Assembly: GCA_018292915.2 (NCBI GenBank)
Contig: JACVVK020000440.1
Span: 1-64,000 of the forward strand
DNA from: Batillaria attramentaria
Lineage: Eukaryota; Mollusca; Gastropoda; Batillariidae
Length of the DNA stretch: 64,000 bases
Direction: 5' to 3'
Shown here: positions 10,329 through 23,158 of the stretch, in pieces
How positions within the stretch are numbered: the stretch's first letter is position 1
Layout of the letters: every line of letters starts with the position of its first letter
Program-made: the position numbers and the translations under genes
The notes under the pieces: generated by a model
What the model saw: only the letters and a program-made list of their open reading frames with translations
Database searches by the model: none
What the model was told of the DNA's origin: nothing

Positions 10329-11414
10329 ACCGTGACGTAATTGTAACCGGCAAGCCCCCCCCCCCCCCCCAAAAAAAAAAAAAAAAACCCCAACAAACCA
10401 ACAACAACAACAAACAAACGTAAAGGTCAGATTTGACAAAGAAAGAATCATTTAAGCGGCTCAAGTGGTAGTGTTTCCTGATTTCCTCTATACAGTATCT
10501 ACATGTACAATATACAAGACGCGCATTACTATCCTGAGGGCGGACTCGGCGTGCGGTATACGCCAGTTACATGTTGGCCGTTAGCTCCTCGAGAAGTCAA
10601 TGTATATATCAGCCAAAGGTCGTGAACAGGTGCAACAATGCCTTTGTAAATGGTGCCGGCTGCACTGACAACAATTTCCGACCCCTCCTCCCGAACCCCC
10701 CCCCCCCCCCCTTCCGACCCCCACCTCTCTCTCTCTCTGAAATGTGTTCGTTTCATGACTCACAGTCTCGTTCTGTTCGTCTTTATGTTTGTCTTTTTCA
10801 CGACTGAGTTACTGGTCTAGAGCCGGTTTTTCTAGCTTTGTTTTAATTCCAGTGTTTCTTTTCCTCCTCAGTTTGTCTCTCGTTTGTTTTGTGTTTGTCT
10901 TTACTTTCAGCGAAGTTAGTAGCTGGAAGGAACCGCCGGCTCCAATCAGCTCACTGGTCGGCCACGAGTTGCATAAAGTTGAAACTCAGTTCAACAAAAT
11001 GCATGTGCAATACTCAGTCTAGAATCAGTGAAGGGAAGGAAGATAGACGGCCATACACTGCCTAACTGTTAAAGTACAACGGCGGATTAACTTTCAATCA
11101 AAGGTCGGTTCGTTCACGCGCCCCTGACTGAAATCGAGCGAGTTGAATCATGGTGGACGGAAAGTGTCCTCCCCGGCATCAGGTGTCGTCTGACAGACGG
11201 CTGATCAAATGTCATATGATCACGTGTCTTATGCTGTAACTCAGTGTCGTCAGTTTCCACCCGTCCGGCGTTCTGAGTCAGTCGCAAAACTGACTGAAAC
11301 GTCGGCGGCGATGAAAGAATAAATTAAGGGTCATCTTCCATGACTGATTCAACGTTCCGCTTACGAGCCTTGAAACAGTTGAACGACATTTTTAGTTTAG
11401 TGCAAACTTCAGTT
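10329..11414. other. Intergenic, homopolymer runs only
   Basis: C-run (10355-10370) joined to an A-run (10371-10387), with further C-rich and TC tracts near 10699-10738. No gene is recognised. Confidence 0.5.
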
Positions 11415-11737
11415 CCGGTGTACCAGGCCAGAATCTACCCCGTCCAGAATCTACCCCGCAGGAACTGGCCTAGGCCCAACTCTACCCGGGTAGAAACTGG
11501 ACTAGGCCAGAAGCTACACCGGGTTTAAACTGGCCTGGGCCAGTTCCTATCCCCCCTGGCCCAGAATCTACCCCCTCCTGTTCTAGGCCAGTTTCTCTCA
11601 CCCTGGCCCCGAATGAAATAACACTTTGAAATAATAGTACTTTCTCCAAAAATGGTTCGTGTAAGTTTTGTTCATGCTAGTACAAGAGCATATAAGTGAA
11701 TATTTACTTTGTCAAAATTATGTGTTATTGTACGCGT

Positions 11738-11798
<61 letters not shown>
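11738..11798. repeat. (CA)n microsatellite
   Basis: About 60 bp of CA inside the Ginger1-like element. Confidence 0.95.
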
Positions 11799-11799
<1 letters not shown>

Positions 11800-11919
11800 G
11801 ACTGAGATAGATAGAGATGTTAATTAAAATGAATTTTAATGCAAACAGTATAACATCAGAGCAATCTGCATAAAAAATTGAGTAACTTGAGTTGCAGACG
11901 AAAGCACATGTTAACTGCA

Positions 11920-12215
11920 CCGAGACGATAAATATTCGCCATGGTCTTATCACGACCAAAGTGGCCGCCTGTTGTTAGATTGTCATGACACGCCTGAAGA
12001 ATGGCATTGACACGGCTTTTTTGTGTCACCTCTTTTTCGGTTTTGCTGTGCACCAGCACCGCCGACTTCAGTTTGTAGCTGGCCGCAAATTGTCGGAAGT
12101 TGGACTTTGCGACAGTGCGTTTCCTTTCGTCCGACATACTGTAGATATACTCTGGATATTTCTTTTCCGCCGAGGAAAGAAAATGCACAGCTTCTCTGTA
12201 CTTCTTGTCGTCCAT
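11920..12215 (-). pseudogene. Ginger1-like transposase N-terminal fragment
   Basis: The minus-strand frame from an ATG at 12215 encodes MDDKKYREAVHFL, then a YPEYIYSM-like segment, then the first half of an integrase-type H2C2 zinc finger (CHDNLTTGGHFGRDKTMANI). The second zinc-binding pair (CxxC) and the whole DDE core are missing. After about 11920 the frame continues into unrelated sequence. The H...H segment followed by a GRDKT-type helix is typical of Gypsy integrases and the Ginger and GIN1 families. It is interpreted as the N-terminus of the transposase left after internal deletion. Confidence 0.65.
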
Positions 12216-12519
12216 GATTGCAGTGATTCAGAATGACAAACTACTTGAAACCTTTCCCAATCAATGCCCCAGAGTTTGTGCGTGCGCTCAGTACAACCAG
12301 TTCGCCTCAGTAGTAGTCACTGTAGCAACTGGTGTAGTGAAATTGTGAATTTAGCTCAGTACAACGAATTCGAATTCAGCTCAGACCAAGGGGGTAGATT
12401 CGGGGCCAGGGGGGTAGAAATTGGCCTAGGCCAGAAACTACCCGGGTTTAAACTGGCCTAGTCCAGTTTCTACCCGGGTAGATTCGAGGCCAGGGGTAGA
12501 TTCTGGCCTGTTACACCGG

Positions 12520-13498
12520 CAACTGACTTGAAGTGTTTTCGATAGCCAGTAAGCCTTTCCTTGTAAAACTGAGAAAAAAATAGGTCCCATCCTCAGTCTA
12601 CGATTCATCTGTCTGGGCATTGATTGAAAAGACACTTTTACTGAATTATGACGCAGAGTCCCGGCAACTCATAGGCTACTTTGCATAAAAAGACGTCAAA
12701 CTCCTAAACACCCACCCCTGTCCGGGCAACTGAGTTACTGAAATGGTGTGCAATGGACAATCAGACTTGCCGTATTGTCGGTCGGAGCGCGACGGAAAAG
12801 TAAGGCCGAGTCGTCCACCACGATTCAACTTTCTCAGTCTTGAAACGACAGTTGTGATTTAGTGCAAAGCGGTTCCCGGCAGTTTGACTGATAGTGTATG
12901 TGGACAATGAGACGGGTGACTTTCCTTGTCAACTGTGACGTCAGAATGATGGGGAACAAAAATAAGGATTATTCTCCACAACTCAACCCTCCGAGTCCAC
13001 ATGAAGCGTGTGCAAATAGCCAATCAAAGGTCGTTCCAGCCTTTTCAAGCGGCCCGACTGAAACGTACAGGATGCCAGTAACTCCTAGATTCTTCGCTCA
13101 GTAAGCACCGCTCACCACCGTCGAGAAATACGTCAGCCAGGGGCGATAAGCCTACTGTCTGGCCGCATCATGGCCGCCAGTTTATTTCGTCCCAGATGAG
13201 CGGTCTGACAAACGGCAGTGTTGACAGGCCCTTCACAGTTAATTGTGAAAAAAGTGGCGGCAAGGCGGAGAAGGCAAGACAGGAGCATCAGACAAGGCGC
13301 TGACGACAGCCGGAGCGAGGCTTCTCCAACTTGGATTAACGCTCCCGTTCCCGGACTGTTGGCTCACGGGAAACCTCGCTGGATTGTAGCAGTATGAGGC
13401 GCCAGATGCACCGAAAAAAACAAAAACAAAAACACGAAATCCGTCACAATAGCTGCATCAGTTTTACAGCGATAAGTTGATTAGGTTTTTATGTAGTT
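12520..13498. other. Intergenic, no gene recognised
   Basis: Unique-looking sequence with no open frame of recognisable family on either strand. Confidence 0.5.
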
Positions 13499-13858
13499 GA
13501 CGCCTTTTCCCGTGACTTAATGGTGATATGACGCCTTTTTCCATGACTTAAGGGTGATATGACGCCTTTTTCCATGACTTAAGGGTGATATGACGCCTTT
13601 TTCCATGACTTAAGGGTGATATGACGCCTTTTTCCATGACTTAAGGGTGATATGACGCCTTTTCCCGTGACTTAATGGTGATATGACGCCTTTTTCCATG
13701 ACTTAAGGGTGATATGACGCCTTTTTCCATGACTTAAGGGTGATATGACGCCTTTTTCCATGACTTAAGGGTGATATGACGCCTTTTTCCATGACTTAAG
13801 GGTGATATGACGCCTTTTTCCATGACTTAAGGGTGATATGACGCCTTTTTCCATGACT
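13499..13858. repeat. 31-bp satellite array, about 11.6 units
   Basis: Unit gacgcctttttccatgactt followed by aagggtgatat. Units 1 and 6 share the variant cccgtgacttaatgg, while units 2-5 and 7-11 carry ttccatgacttaagg. This indicates that a five-unit block was duplicated. The array ends abruptly in the G/T-rich tract. Confidence 0.92.
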
Positions 13859-14180
13859 GTTGTTATTGTTGTTGTTTTGTTTGGTGTTTTTCTTTTGGTT
13901 TTGGTTTTGTTTGTGTTTTGTTTTGTTTGCTTGTTTTTGTTGTTGTTTTTGTTTTGTTTGTGTTTTGTTTGTTTTTTTGTTTTGTTTGCTTGTTTTTCTT
14001 GTTGTTTTTGTTTTGTTTTGTTTTGGGGGGGGGGTGCTTGTTTGGTTTGGGTTGGGGTTTTTGTGTTTGTTTTTGTTTGTTGTGTTTTGGGGTTTGTTTT
14101 GTGTTTTTTTGTTTGTTTGTTGTTGTTGTTTTGTTTTTTTTTGGGGGGGGGGGGTTTGGGGGGGAGGGGGTCTGTGTGTG
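13859..14180. repeat. G/T-rich low-complexity tract
   Basis: Almost only G and T on the plus strand: TTG, TTTG and G-runs including three runs of nine or more G. It creates long artificial open frames of F, L, V, C and G residues that are not genes. Confidence 0.85.
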
Positions 14181-15001
14181 TTTGTGTTTTATCAGTCCCA
14201 CATTAGGGCTGGTATCAATAACTTCCTGTTCCAACTCCTGCAAGTATGACCTGCTTCCTTTTGCCCCGGAGTCGTGAAAGTAAGTGTACCCCTCATGCCG
14301 GTTTGAATCAGCTGCGTTTCAGTGTAAACTTGACACTGGGGTTACACGCAAACCGGCCGAAGCCGGATGGCCTCGAAACTCTTTACAAGTGGTCAGATAC
14401 GAGTTTGATACCTCTCACTAAGGTTGATACCTCTCACTGCCAATCAGGAAGTCATCGAACGAGTGTAAACTGTGTTTAGTCAGCGTTTCCGCTCTGTGTA
14501 AGTGGAAATCAGATTGGATGAGTCTGGTCGATCACACTGACAAACTTAATTGCGTGTTTGGCGCCCCATACGGAGACGCGCGCCAGAAAAGCACGTGCAG
14601 CCAGCACACGTCAGCACCCTCCCTCCCTGTCCCGTGCCGACACGTGTCTACCCCACTTTCCTCCTCCATCCGTCTCTTCTGCACCGCCAGCTATTCCCTC
14701 CTATTCCGGTCAGGTCTGCCTCTAGACCTGCAATCATGATTGTCTGCATGGAAACGCTATACATTGCACTGATCTCCCGCCGGTTGACCCCACAAACGAG
14801 ATAAACTTGTCTCCAGCAGGATTGTAATAAATGGAAACGTAAAGAAACGCTGACAGTACTGATCAAACACGCACACGGTCGTGATCTAAATGAATTAAAA
14901 CACACAGGCAAAAAGTGACCCAAATTAAAAAACAACAACAACAACTCAGTGAACCTGACAAGAAAAATGAACACATCCCAGTATACTTAAAAAGGAAAAG
15001 G

Positions 15002-15038
<37 letters not shown>

Positions 15039-15437
15039 CGTGGCAAAACAGATGCAGGTTGTGACCATTGTATGGTACTCAGTGAAAATGGATATTACCT
15101 AATTCCGGGTGATTCGAGCAGAAAATACAAGAGGCTGTCCCAAGGTAGGCCAGTAAAACTTTGACTTGAAACTTTTTGTGAACAGACCCAGAAAGTGGAT
15201 AGAAGAGGAGGGGGGGGGGAGAGGCAGAGAGGCCCCTACCATCCCACCCCCTTCCCCCATCAGGCAATCGAGGAGATAAGGGAAACAAAAGGCGTTCTAT
15301 ACTGCGGGCGACAAACTGTTTACGACTGCCGTACACACGGCGATAAACTTTAATTACGCACGCGTATTTGCACACGGCCCTTGGGTGGCCCGCCTTCAGC
15401 CGCTTGCAGACGCCTTCGTGACACGTGCAACATGCCT
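14181..15437. other. Intergenic, no gene recognised
   Basis: Contains an (AC)n tract at about 15005-15036 and G/C runs near 15210. No supported gene. Confidence 0.5.
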
Positions 15438-16084
15438 GTTGCACGCTCTGGTGTGATGCCAGTCGAAGGTGCAGAGTGCACTTGTAGAACACTATTATCC
15501 ACAAGGGGCAAAGTTCACAGGTATGATATGCCATCCACAAGGTATGAAGTACCGTTGTACGATGCCCTTACACGATGCAATACAATGTATATGGTATCAT
15601 CCACTATTTTCGCTAGATCGATATTTTCCACTCTTCTACACTGTTCGTGCGCGTGTACAAAGCCTTTCACAACTGAGTACATTGATATGTCATCCGCAAT
15701 GTAGTATATTGCCATCCACAGTAGTTACTAGATCTATTTCCCGCCGATATAATTATATACTGGGGTCATGCCAACCACAAGATGCATATATATAGCGCAC
15801 TTGTGTGGTGCCATTTTACACTGGTGACTAGATCTAAACGGATTTTCTACCCACGTACACTGCTGTGATGCTAACCACGGGAAAAACAAACAGTCTGCAC
15901 TAGATCCGATTTTAACGATACCATTGTTCACTGTTATAATGCCAGTCACAATGCCGACAGGGCAATACAAAGTGAACTGGTATGATGCCATTCACAGTGT
16001 ACACCAGATCTAACTTATAGCTGTCTGTTGTGAATTTTAACATGACCATTTTCGCAGGAACTACAAATACTAGAGGCGTCAAAC
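15438..16084. repeat. Degenerate interspersed-motif repeat field
   Basis: Diverged units recur every 60-120 bp and share 'atgccatccaca' or 'tgatgccattcacag', followed by 'actagatcta' (about 15727, 15829, 15900). The pattern suggests an old tandem array. Exact period cannot be fixed by eye. Confidence 0.5.
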
Positions 16085-16412
16085 TTGGCATAATGATAGA
16101 CATGGACAACATCTTTTACTGACAGATCTCATTTGAATGACCTTGACCCAAGATCAAAGCCATACAAGCTGTTATGGGTAACCTTAATATCAAAGACCTT
16201 GGAATCAGAATTATGTTTCCAAGATCTTTGTTAATATTGTCAGGAACTAAGAACACCAGAGACACCTTACCTGGCATGATGAAATCATGATGGGGTTTCT
16301 GGAAATAAAGAAACTGATGAAAGACAGTGGTAAGAGATTTACAAACATACACTTTTGAATGACCTTGACCCATCTCACAAGTGAGCCAAGGAGGCTTCTG
16401 CCTCTCTAGTTT
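16085..16412 (-). repeat. Mollusc-type repeat with TGACCTTGACC motifs, minus orientation
   Basis: Contains TGACCTTGA at 16138-16146 and 16361-16369, and ends gaggcttctgcctctctagt. That terminal motif recurs, reverse-complemented, at the start of the larger array at 61567-62395. Both are copies of one dispersed family. Confidence 0.6.
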
Positions 16413-16945
16413 TTATCTTTTTCGCCACCATGATATTTACATATATAAGTCGACAAACAAAACATTTACACAAAATACCGTAGCGATAGGCCAAAATCAA
16501 ACAACCAAAACACAAAAAGAGAACAAATGCAGACAGGAAGAAAACACACACCAAACAATAAACAAGAAGTGTACCGACACGCACACCTTTCAGTGAGAAA
16601 GCAAAAAGTCACCTTGACATTCACATCACCACTGACAAATCTCTGCCAAGCCACGCGATTTCACAGACAGAGACTAGTATCAATCCTCCAGGTTCTCACA
16701 TGAACTGATTTCCACAGCCATTGAGTCATTGAGTGATCAAGTAGATCGGTGACACTTTTATATCCGTCATCAAACCATTTCCCGCCATTTCTGTGGCTGC
16801 GTAGAAATGTCGTCTGTTTCTCACTTGACTGAGCCGAGTGGACGCGGATAACAGTCATCAGCCTGTCAGGGCGGACCTCGAGTGGTGCCTTTAACAATGA
16901 TCGATCGGTCTCTCTCTCTCTCTCTGTCCTCTCTGAGACCGAGAC

Positions 16946-16991
<46 letters not shown>

Positions 16992-17298
16992 TGTGTGTGT
17001 GTGTTGTACTGTGACATCTCTGTGTGTGACGGGGTGTGTGTGTGCCGTGAGAGAGAGAGAGAGAGAGCGAGCATGTGTATGAGACCATGGGGGTGAAGTG
17101 TGAATAACTGGATCCAGCGTGGTCTACTGAGGGCGGTGACATCGACCCTCCCCCCTCTCCCCCCCCCCCCCCCCCAACAAGTCCCCCCCCCCTACCCCGC
17201 TCATCTTAGAGATATGACAGCAGCGACGGAACAATACGCAGCAATATAATTATGCGGGTAGACTGCTAAGTATACAGGACCCTGACAAACTTCATTAC

Positions 17299-17369
<71 letters not shown>

Positions 17370-19385
17370 ACAGGATATAAAATTATCAGCGACCAGACAG
17401 CGCACTGACATAGGTCCGAGTGTGCAACACCTGTTTCTGACAGTGCACGTTAATAACTCTCTAGTTTATGTGCAATGCCTGAAAGCTAACCCCAACACTA
17501 ATTCTATGCATGCAATAAATTATGCAGCGCGGCTTAACGCCTTCACTCAGTCTGGCAGTAACAATTTAGCTGCCATTGTTAAATATAGATAAAATTGCAA
17601 GTGGCGTATGAGTATCTGAATTCCACTCCACTGGCTTCGTTTGCTGAAAATTTTGTGAAAGAAGCCTGAAAGGGTTTTATCATGGGGTAAATTTCAAGAT
17701 AGTTCGAGCTTTCAGCAACTCACTGAGGAGAATAACAGCGCCACCTGCGTGTGGTCGCGATGCTGACACTGAGGCCCGTGTATGCAATATGCACGTACGT
17801 GAGCTCAAACTACACGTAATTAACTGATCGCATAACCTGTTCTTTGTTGTAACTGTTTGATTTGTTACATGAATTTCTGGTATTGTATGATATTTGATTT
17901 GCCTATACATGTATATATAAGGACTGTTTAATGCTTGCGTCAATTTAATTAACTTTTTGTATTTTTTGTGGGTGTGTTTGAATTTGTTTTTGGTGGTGGT
18001 GGTGGTGGTGGTGGTGGTGGTTCTTGTTTTTGTTTCGTGTCTTGGTTTGTTTTTTGTTGTCGTCTTTTGCTTCTTCTTCTTTTTTTTTTTTTCTTTTTTT
18101 TTTTTTGAGGGGGGGGGGGGGAGCTCCCTATAGAATGAGTTACACTGTTGTTCAAGTTAATTTGTATCCATACCCCAGGAGGACCAAAGCGGTCTCGGCA
18201 CAGTGCATCAGGCTGTTTTCAAGAAAGCCTGTCGAGTGCGTTGGGAACACATGCCGCCGCTATGCACGTGAATCTCGGCAACTGTAACCATGTCTCTACT
18301 ACGTGACTGACTGACGTATCACTTGAAGATAGTTGCAGCCTCGAGAAGAAGTCACTACCTCATTAACACGAATCACTTAGCGACACAATATAAACAGCAG
18401 TGGGATCTTTGTCTGTGAGAGATCAGTCCTCAGCCCAGATTCCGTAGGACTGAGCCGGCTTAGAACTGAGGTAGATTGTATGACCGACTGCATCAGTTGC
18501 TGCGACACGACCACTTGGTACCTGTCAACGTACTATGATAAGAAGTTAAGTGTGTTTTTTACACGCACTTCAGTGCACTTATGCGATTTTTTTTATTTGA
18601 TTTTTTTTTTGTCTTGGCTTTCTTTGTTAAAGCACGAATAGATAGTTTTGATAGTGTTAGCAACCCCGGGTCAGAAAACTGAGTAACTTACGTTAATTGC
18701 CTCAACCGTTGGAAAATAAACTTTCATTATTCAACCTATGCAAAATAAAGTTTCATTATTCATTATTCATACCGCGTGCAGGCATTGACGTGGCATGTAC
18801 CTAGCTGGGCCGTTCATGTTGCCACCAGTTGTAGATGCAAATGACCCAGCAAACAAGAGATGTACTCGGCACGTGCAACACACGGCGTGGGGCACGTAGT
18901 TTCACATTTTCTGTTTGTGGAGGAACACCCGATTGACAGCACCTTTCCACGCTAGTGCCGATGTTGCTGTAGGCGCTGCAGCACGGAATGCCGGCCAACA
19001 TTGCTCTAGACGGCTCTGGAAAAAGATGTAGGCTTAGGGTTACTGGAAGTGCTTTCCGGCTCTTCCTCATGACGTCTACCCCTCAACCCCACCCCCACCC
19101 CTACCCCTCCCAAATAGAAAAAAATAAGATCTGCAGTCACTGCCGACAACTCCATCTGCATATACACAATCTGAAAACTCATCTCAGCATTCCGTTTAAA
19201 GAACTTATTTACATGCAGAGGTTGAGGTGTTCTGAACGGGCATCTCATACTGATTTTGATTACCTTGCTAAACCCATTCGTTTAACAAGTGTTGACGGAG
19301 CCGGCTATTCTGAGTGGCCACATGTGCCTGTGGAAAACGGAACAAATACGAAAAAAAAAAAAAAAAATGGAAAAAGAGGAAGGAA
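16413..19385. other. Intergenic, microsatellite-rich, no gene
   Basis: Holds (TC)n at about 16911-16927, (GT)n at 16948-16989, (GA)n at 17049-17068, a 65-bp (GT)n at 17302-17366, a GGT run at about 17992-18020, and T- and G-runs at 18068-18121. No recognisable coding sequence. Confidence 0.55.
17302..17366. repeat. (GT)n microsatellite
   Basis: 65 bp of pure GT. Confidence 0.95.
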
Positions 19386-20030
19386 CTGAAAGGCCCCGAT
19401 ATGGCCGGGTGCCGCACTAAAAGAACGGTATCAGGAAGCTTTGATCCGTGAAACAGACACTAGGATTCAGAACTACGGCTTACGGTGCAGTAATGTGACT
19501 CGGAGTCCAAAAACTGAACTGATCAGACCATTTGACTCCCATTCTGAAAGAACTGCACTGGCTGCCTGTCAAACTTCGCATCGACCACAAACTTCTGTCC
19601 CTTGTGTTCTCCTGTGTCCATGGAAAGTCCCCGCCGTATCTCTCTGAGCTCATCCCTTCATATACTCCATCCCGCGCTCTTTGTTCCTCATCTCAGTCCC
19701 GCTTGTCCATCCCTGGGTTTCAGGACACCACCAAGACTCAGTGAAGCGCTTAATTTGAAGCTCGCTCCTTCAAGTGCTCTGCCCCTACTCTGTGGAACGC
19801 CCTGCCGCCGCCAGTCTTTGAAATCCAGCCACCTGAACACCCAGCTTTTCTCAAAGTTCTGATGTAGTCTCTGTCCCCCCCCCCATCCCCCCTCCCCCCC
19901 CTCCCCCTTTTCCCGTTTAATCTTTAGACTTCTACCCCCCCCCCTCACCCCCGAACATGCTGTGCATAGAGTTGTGTTTTTTTTCCAGCGCGTCAAGTTA
20001 CAATATATCATCATCATCATCATCATCATC
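19386..20030 (+). mobile_element. Decayed CR1/L2-like LINE 3' end
   Basis: A frame at about 19525-19740 gives PILKELHWLPVKLRIDHKLL and then PPYLSELIPSYTPSRALCSS. These are the conserved C-terminal motifs downstream of RT in many CR1/L2-type endonuclease-RT proteins. A second frame shortly after gives APTLWNALPPPVFE, so at least one frameshift lies near 19735-19780. A (TCA)n tail (about 20007-20029) ends the copy, fitting the short 3' microsatellite of this group. The 5' part is absent, so the fragment is dead. Confidence 0.75.
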
Positions 20031-20687
20031 GAGTAAATTAGTTACAGTACTTTTCCTGTATTACTGCCGGTGCGAAGCCTGAAGCAGTTTACCAAACAAC
20101 AACAACAACAACACACACACACACACACATTTTGGAGGACCTCATTTAAGTGAAGCACCCTCGAACCTTTTTTTAGGAGACCCCGTATTCGAAATCACCC
20201 TTTCTGTGGACAAAAGGCATCACTGAGAGTGATCAGAGCCTCGAAACACCTTGACGTGCCCACCCTCGCCTGAATGTTTACTGGTCCCACCCGTTACAAG
20301 TACCCGGCGGTCCGCTAGCTAAAGTTGCGTCATCGGCGGGTTGAATACGAGTCAGCCTCGCTGAACTTTCCCGGAAGCGGGACTGACTTGGCGTTTCGAC
20401 TGGATCGCCTGAGCGCTTGTAACTCATCAGTGAAGAGGTCACACAGGGCTGACCTGGCGTGACCTCGTGAGTACGCCGCTTTGCCCCTGGGTGCTACACA
20501 ACGCCCCCTGGCAAGCCTTTGTGGTGAGCTTCTTCAGGGAGCTAATGTCTGCGCGTTGAGGCGAACCACGGCGGAGGAGGTTGTGAAAAAGCCAGTCACG
20601 CCTGATTGCCCACGGTCAATGGGAGCGCTAAACGCAGTGGCCACCCGCTCTTAGCGTGCCGCAATGAAAACACACTTTTGTAGAAAC
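20031..20687. other. Intergenic, no gene recognised
   Basis: Short (AAC)n and (CA)n tracts near 20097-20128, otherwise unremarkable. Confidence 0.5.
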
Positions 20688-20872
20688 GTCACACACACAC
20701 ACACACACACACACTGACACCGACACTGTTACACGCACGCACGTACACACACTACACTGACATGCGTGCACACACACAGACGCACGCGCGCACACACAAA
20801 CACGCACGCACGCTCGCACCCACACACACCGGCATTGTCTCACACCGTCAGACAGTCGCGCGCGCGCGCGCG

Positions 20873-20909
<37 letters not shown>

Positions 20910-20954
20910 ACACACACACACACACACACACAGACACACACACACACACACACA

Positions 20955-21014
<60 letters not shown>

Positions 21015-21152
21015 GTGACACTTACACACGCATTTACGTACGCACACTCACACACTGCACTGACACGCGCATACACACACTAGCACACACACAGACGCAG
21101 GCGCGCACCGGTACACATACACATACACGCACGCACGCACGTACGCACACCG

Positions 21153-21200
<48 letters not shown>
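20688..21200. repeat. Half-kilobase CA-rich compound microsatellite
   Basis: Imperfect (CA)n interrupted by CG-rich dinucleotides, including an alternating (CG)n core near 20859-20874, with duplicated blocks such as tgacacgcgcata and gacgcacgcgcg. Long open frames across it are repeat artefacts. The alternating purine-pyrimidine pattern is Z-DNA prone. Confidence 0.9.
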
Positions 21201-21201
<1 letters not shown>

Positions 21202-22831
21202 ATGTCGGTGTCAGTCTGTGTAGACAAAATTACTTCTGTCATTTCTTTTGTGGCGTTAAGAGGATGAAGGGGCGGACACTTTCATTCATTTACGCGACTG
21301 AAGCACTCCAGCATAACTCAGTACGACAAGCTCGCCTTACCGTTACAATAGGCCAGTCTCTTAAACTCCACGTCCTTTGGGAATACAAGTAGCGAACTTT
21401 GAAAGCTGAATTCTAATGCCATGCTTTAAGTAAAGAGAAAACGAAATACTGTACACAAAATCACCTTGGGAAAATTCAAAAGTGGCGTCGTTTTGCACGA
21501 TGACGACTGATTTTGTTGAGGTTTTTAATTTTTTTATTTTTGCTTCTTCTCCCAAATGGGTCTACTCTTTCTCAATGAAAATTGTTATTCTCGTCTATAG
21601 CTAACGCTGATGATTTGCCGTTGAAGAACCAACTGTGAAATTCATGTATGAGCATTTGGGGTAAAGGGGGGGGGGGGGCGGGGGGATATTCAGTATCGCT
21701 CGGATTGGCTTGGGTGAGACGTCCATGTCGAGACTGACTGGTAAGAAGGGACAGACTGAACTGGAACTTGTTCAAGATCAAGGTTGTCGCAGATCAGTCA
21801 GGGGCTACACTGAACCATGTCCAGTAACCACGCAAGAGTTTTGCTGGAAAGTTTGACACAGATCTACAGAAACATCAGTGCAGAGCTCGTTAGTGAAAGA
21901 GACTGAAATGAAAGAACAATCAAACCAAACAATTGAAAAAAATAAAACATATACATGAAAGGCAAAATGCGGTTAGCCTACAGAATAGTAGAAGGACATC
22001 TACCGGCTCAGTCGTTAGAACACCGATTGTAAATGAAGGAGTGAGAGGAACACGTCAGTCTTCCGGTTCTGTCACGACGTCTTGGACGCACACGATGTGC
22101 TTTTCAAGATCTCGACCCACGTCTTGCCCTCGACCCCTTCCATTTAGTTTTACTGACAAGAATGAACCAACATAGACTCCGTTGCGGGCACTGATGGTGT
22201 GGTTTTCGTTATACGTGTCTGTGCCGGCGCCTGAAGGTAGGACAAGAAGCACGAATGTGACAATACTTTCATGAACAGCACATGTCGGTATGCGGAACAG
22301 CTAGGCATGTGTCTTTCCTTATACACTACAGTGCAGCTTTTCTCTTGTCCCCTGATCTCGTAGTTGTAAACCGAGAACCAGAATTTGCCTATAGAGATGT
22401 TTTGTCCTTAGATTTTCACAAAGGCCAGTAAAAAAAAAAAATCCTGCACATATATACTATATTGGTGTGGTAAGCATAATGACACCTTCACTGGACGCGA
22501 CCCCATACGACACGCCCTGACTCATCCAACTCTTTGCAGAAAGGGACAGAACCTCACTGTCCCAAACAACCGACTATTTTACTATGATTCAATACTCACA
22601 ACTAATTCTGACCTCTTGTGGTTCAAGTTGTGTCTACCATTGTACCACTTAGACGCCTGCAGAGTGACAACATTTCACAGTCTGGCACCGGACCAACGCT
22701 GAGGCGACGCGAATATCGAGGAGTCAGCTTGTGTTGCGATCATCTGCTGAGTAGAAGAGTTTGAATTTTAGATCACACAGCCTGCAGGCGGCAGTGTATT
22801 GCACACCGAACTCTACTAACCATTAACATTA
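21201..22831. other. Intergenic, no gene recognised
   Basis: G-run near 21667-21685, otherwise no structure or gene that I can support. Confidence 0.5.
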
Positions 22832-22930
22832 GTGATAGACTCGTGATAGACTAGTGATAGACTAGCGATAGACTAGCGATAGATTAGTGATAGACTCGTG
22901 ATAGATTAGTGATAGACTAGTGATAGACTA
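22832..22930. repeat. 11-bp tandem repeat, 9 units
   Basis: Units of the form gtgatagacta with single-base variants span exactly 99 bp. Confidence 0.9.
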
Positions 22931-23158
22931 CTTCAGTCGAGAGGATGGCAGGCGCCGCACTCGGCACAAAAGCAACTGTTACAAAAACCTAAGGTGGCTG
23001 CTGAGGACTGAAGACTAGAGACCTGTCAGTCTAACTACATTATGCGCGTCTTAATCCCCGTCCAAGCCTGAACTCTTAACAGCCCAGTCCCGACCACCCC
23101 CTGTCCACTGTATCAGTGATAAGACTGGTTAAAAAGAACAAGCCACTGCACACCAGTC

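Larger units (their letters stand above)
11415..12519. mobile_element. Internally deleted Ginger1-like DNA transposon
   Basis: The element 11419-12515 (1,097 bp) starts TGTACCAGGCCAGAATCTAC and ends with the complement of TGTAACAGGCCAGAATCTAC. It is flanked by CCGG on both sides (11415-11418, 12516-12519). Subterminal regions (about 11430-11600 and 12390-12500) carry the same 'ggcctaggccag' and 'acccgggta' motifs as the miniature element at 1153-1474. The interior holds a (CA)n tract (about 11738-11798) and a minus-strand transposase fragment. CCGG duplication, long subterminal repeats and an integrase-like zinc-finger fragment together point to Ginger1. Most of the transposase is absent, so the copy is non-autonomous. 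Confidence 0.8.

Noticed and set aside
13499..13858. Possible CRISPR array
   Set aside because: Units are contiguous with no unique spacers, in a eukaryotic context. This is a satellite.
13838..14277. Three long F/L/V/C-rich open frames in adjacent phases
   Set aside because: All arise from one G/T-rich low-complexity tract. No frame is preferred.
20628..21223. Overlapping HTHT or VCVC open frames on both strands
   Set aside because: Artefacts of the CA-rich compound microsatellite.
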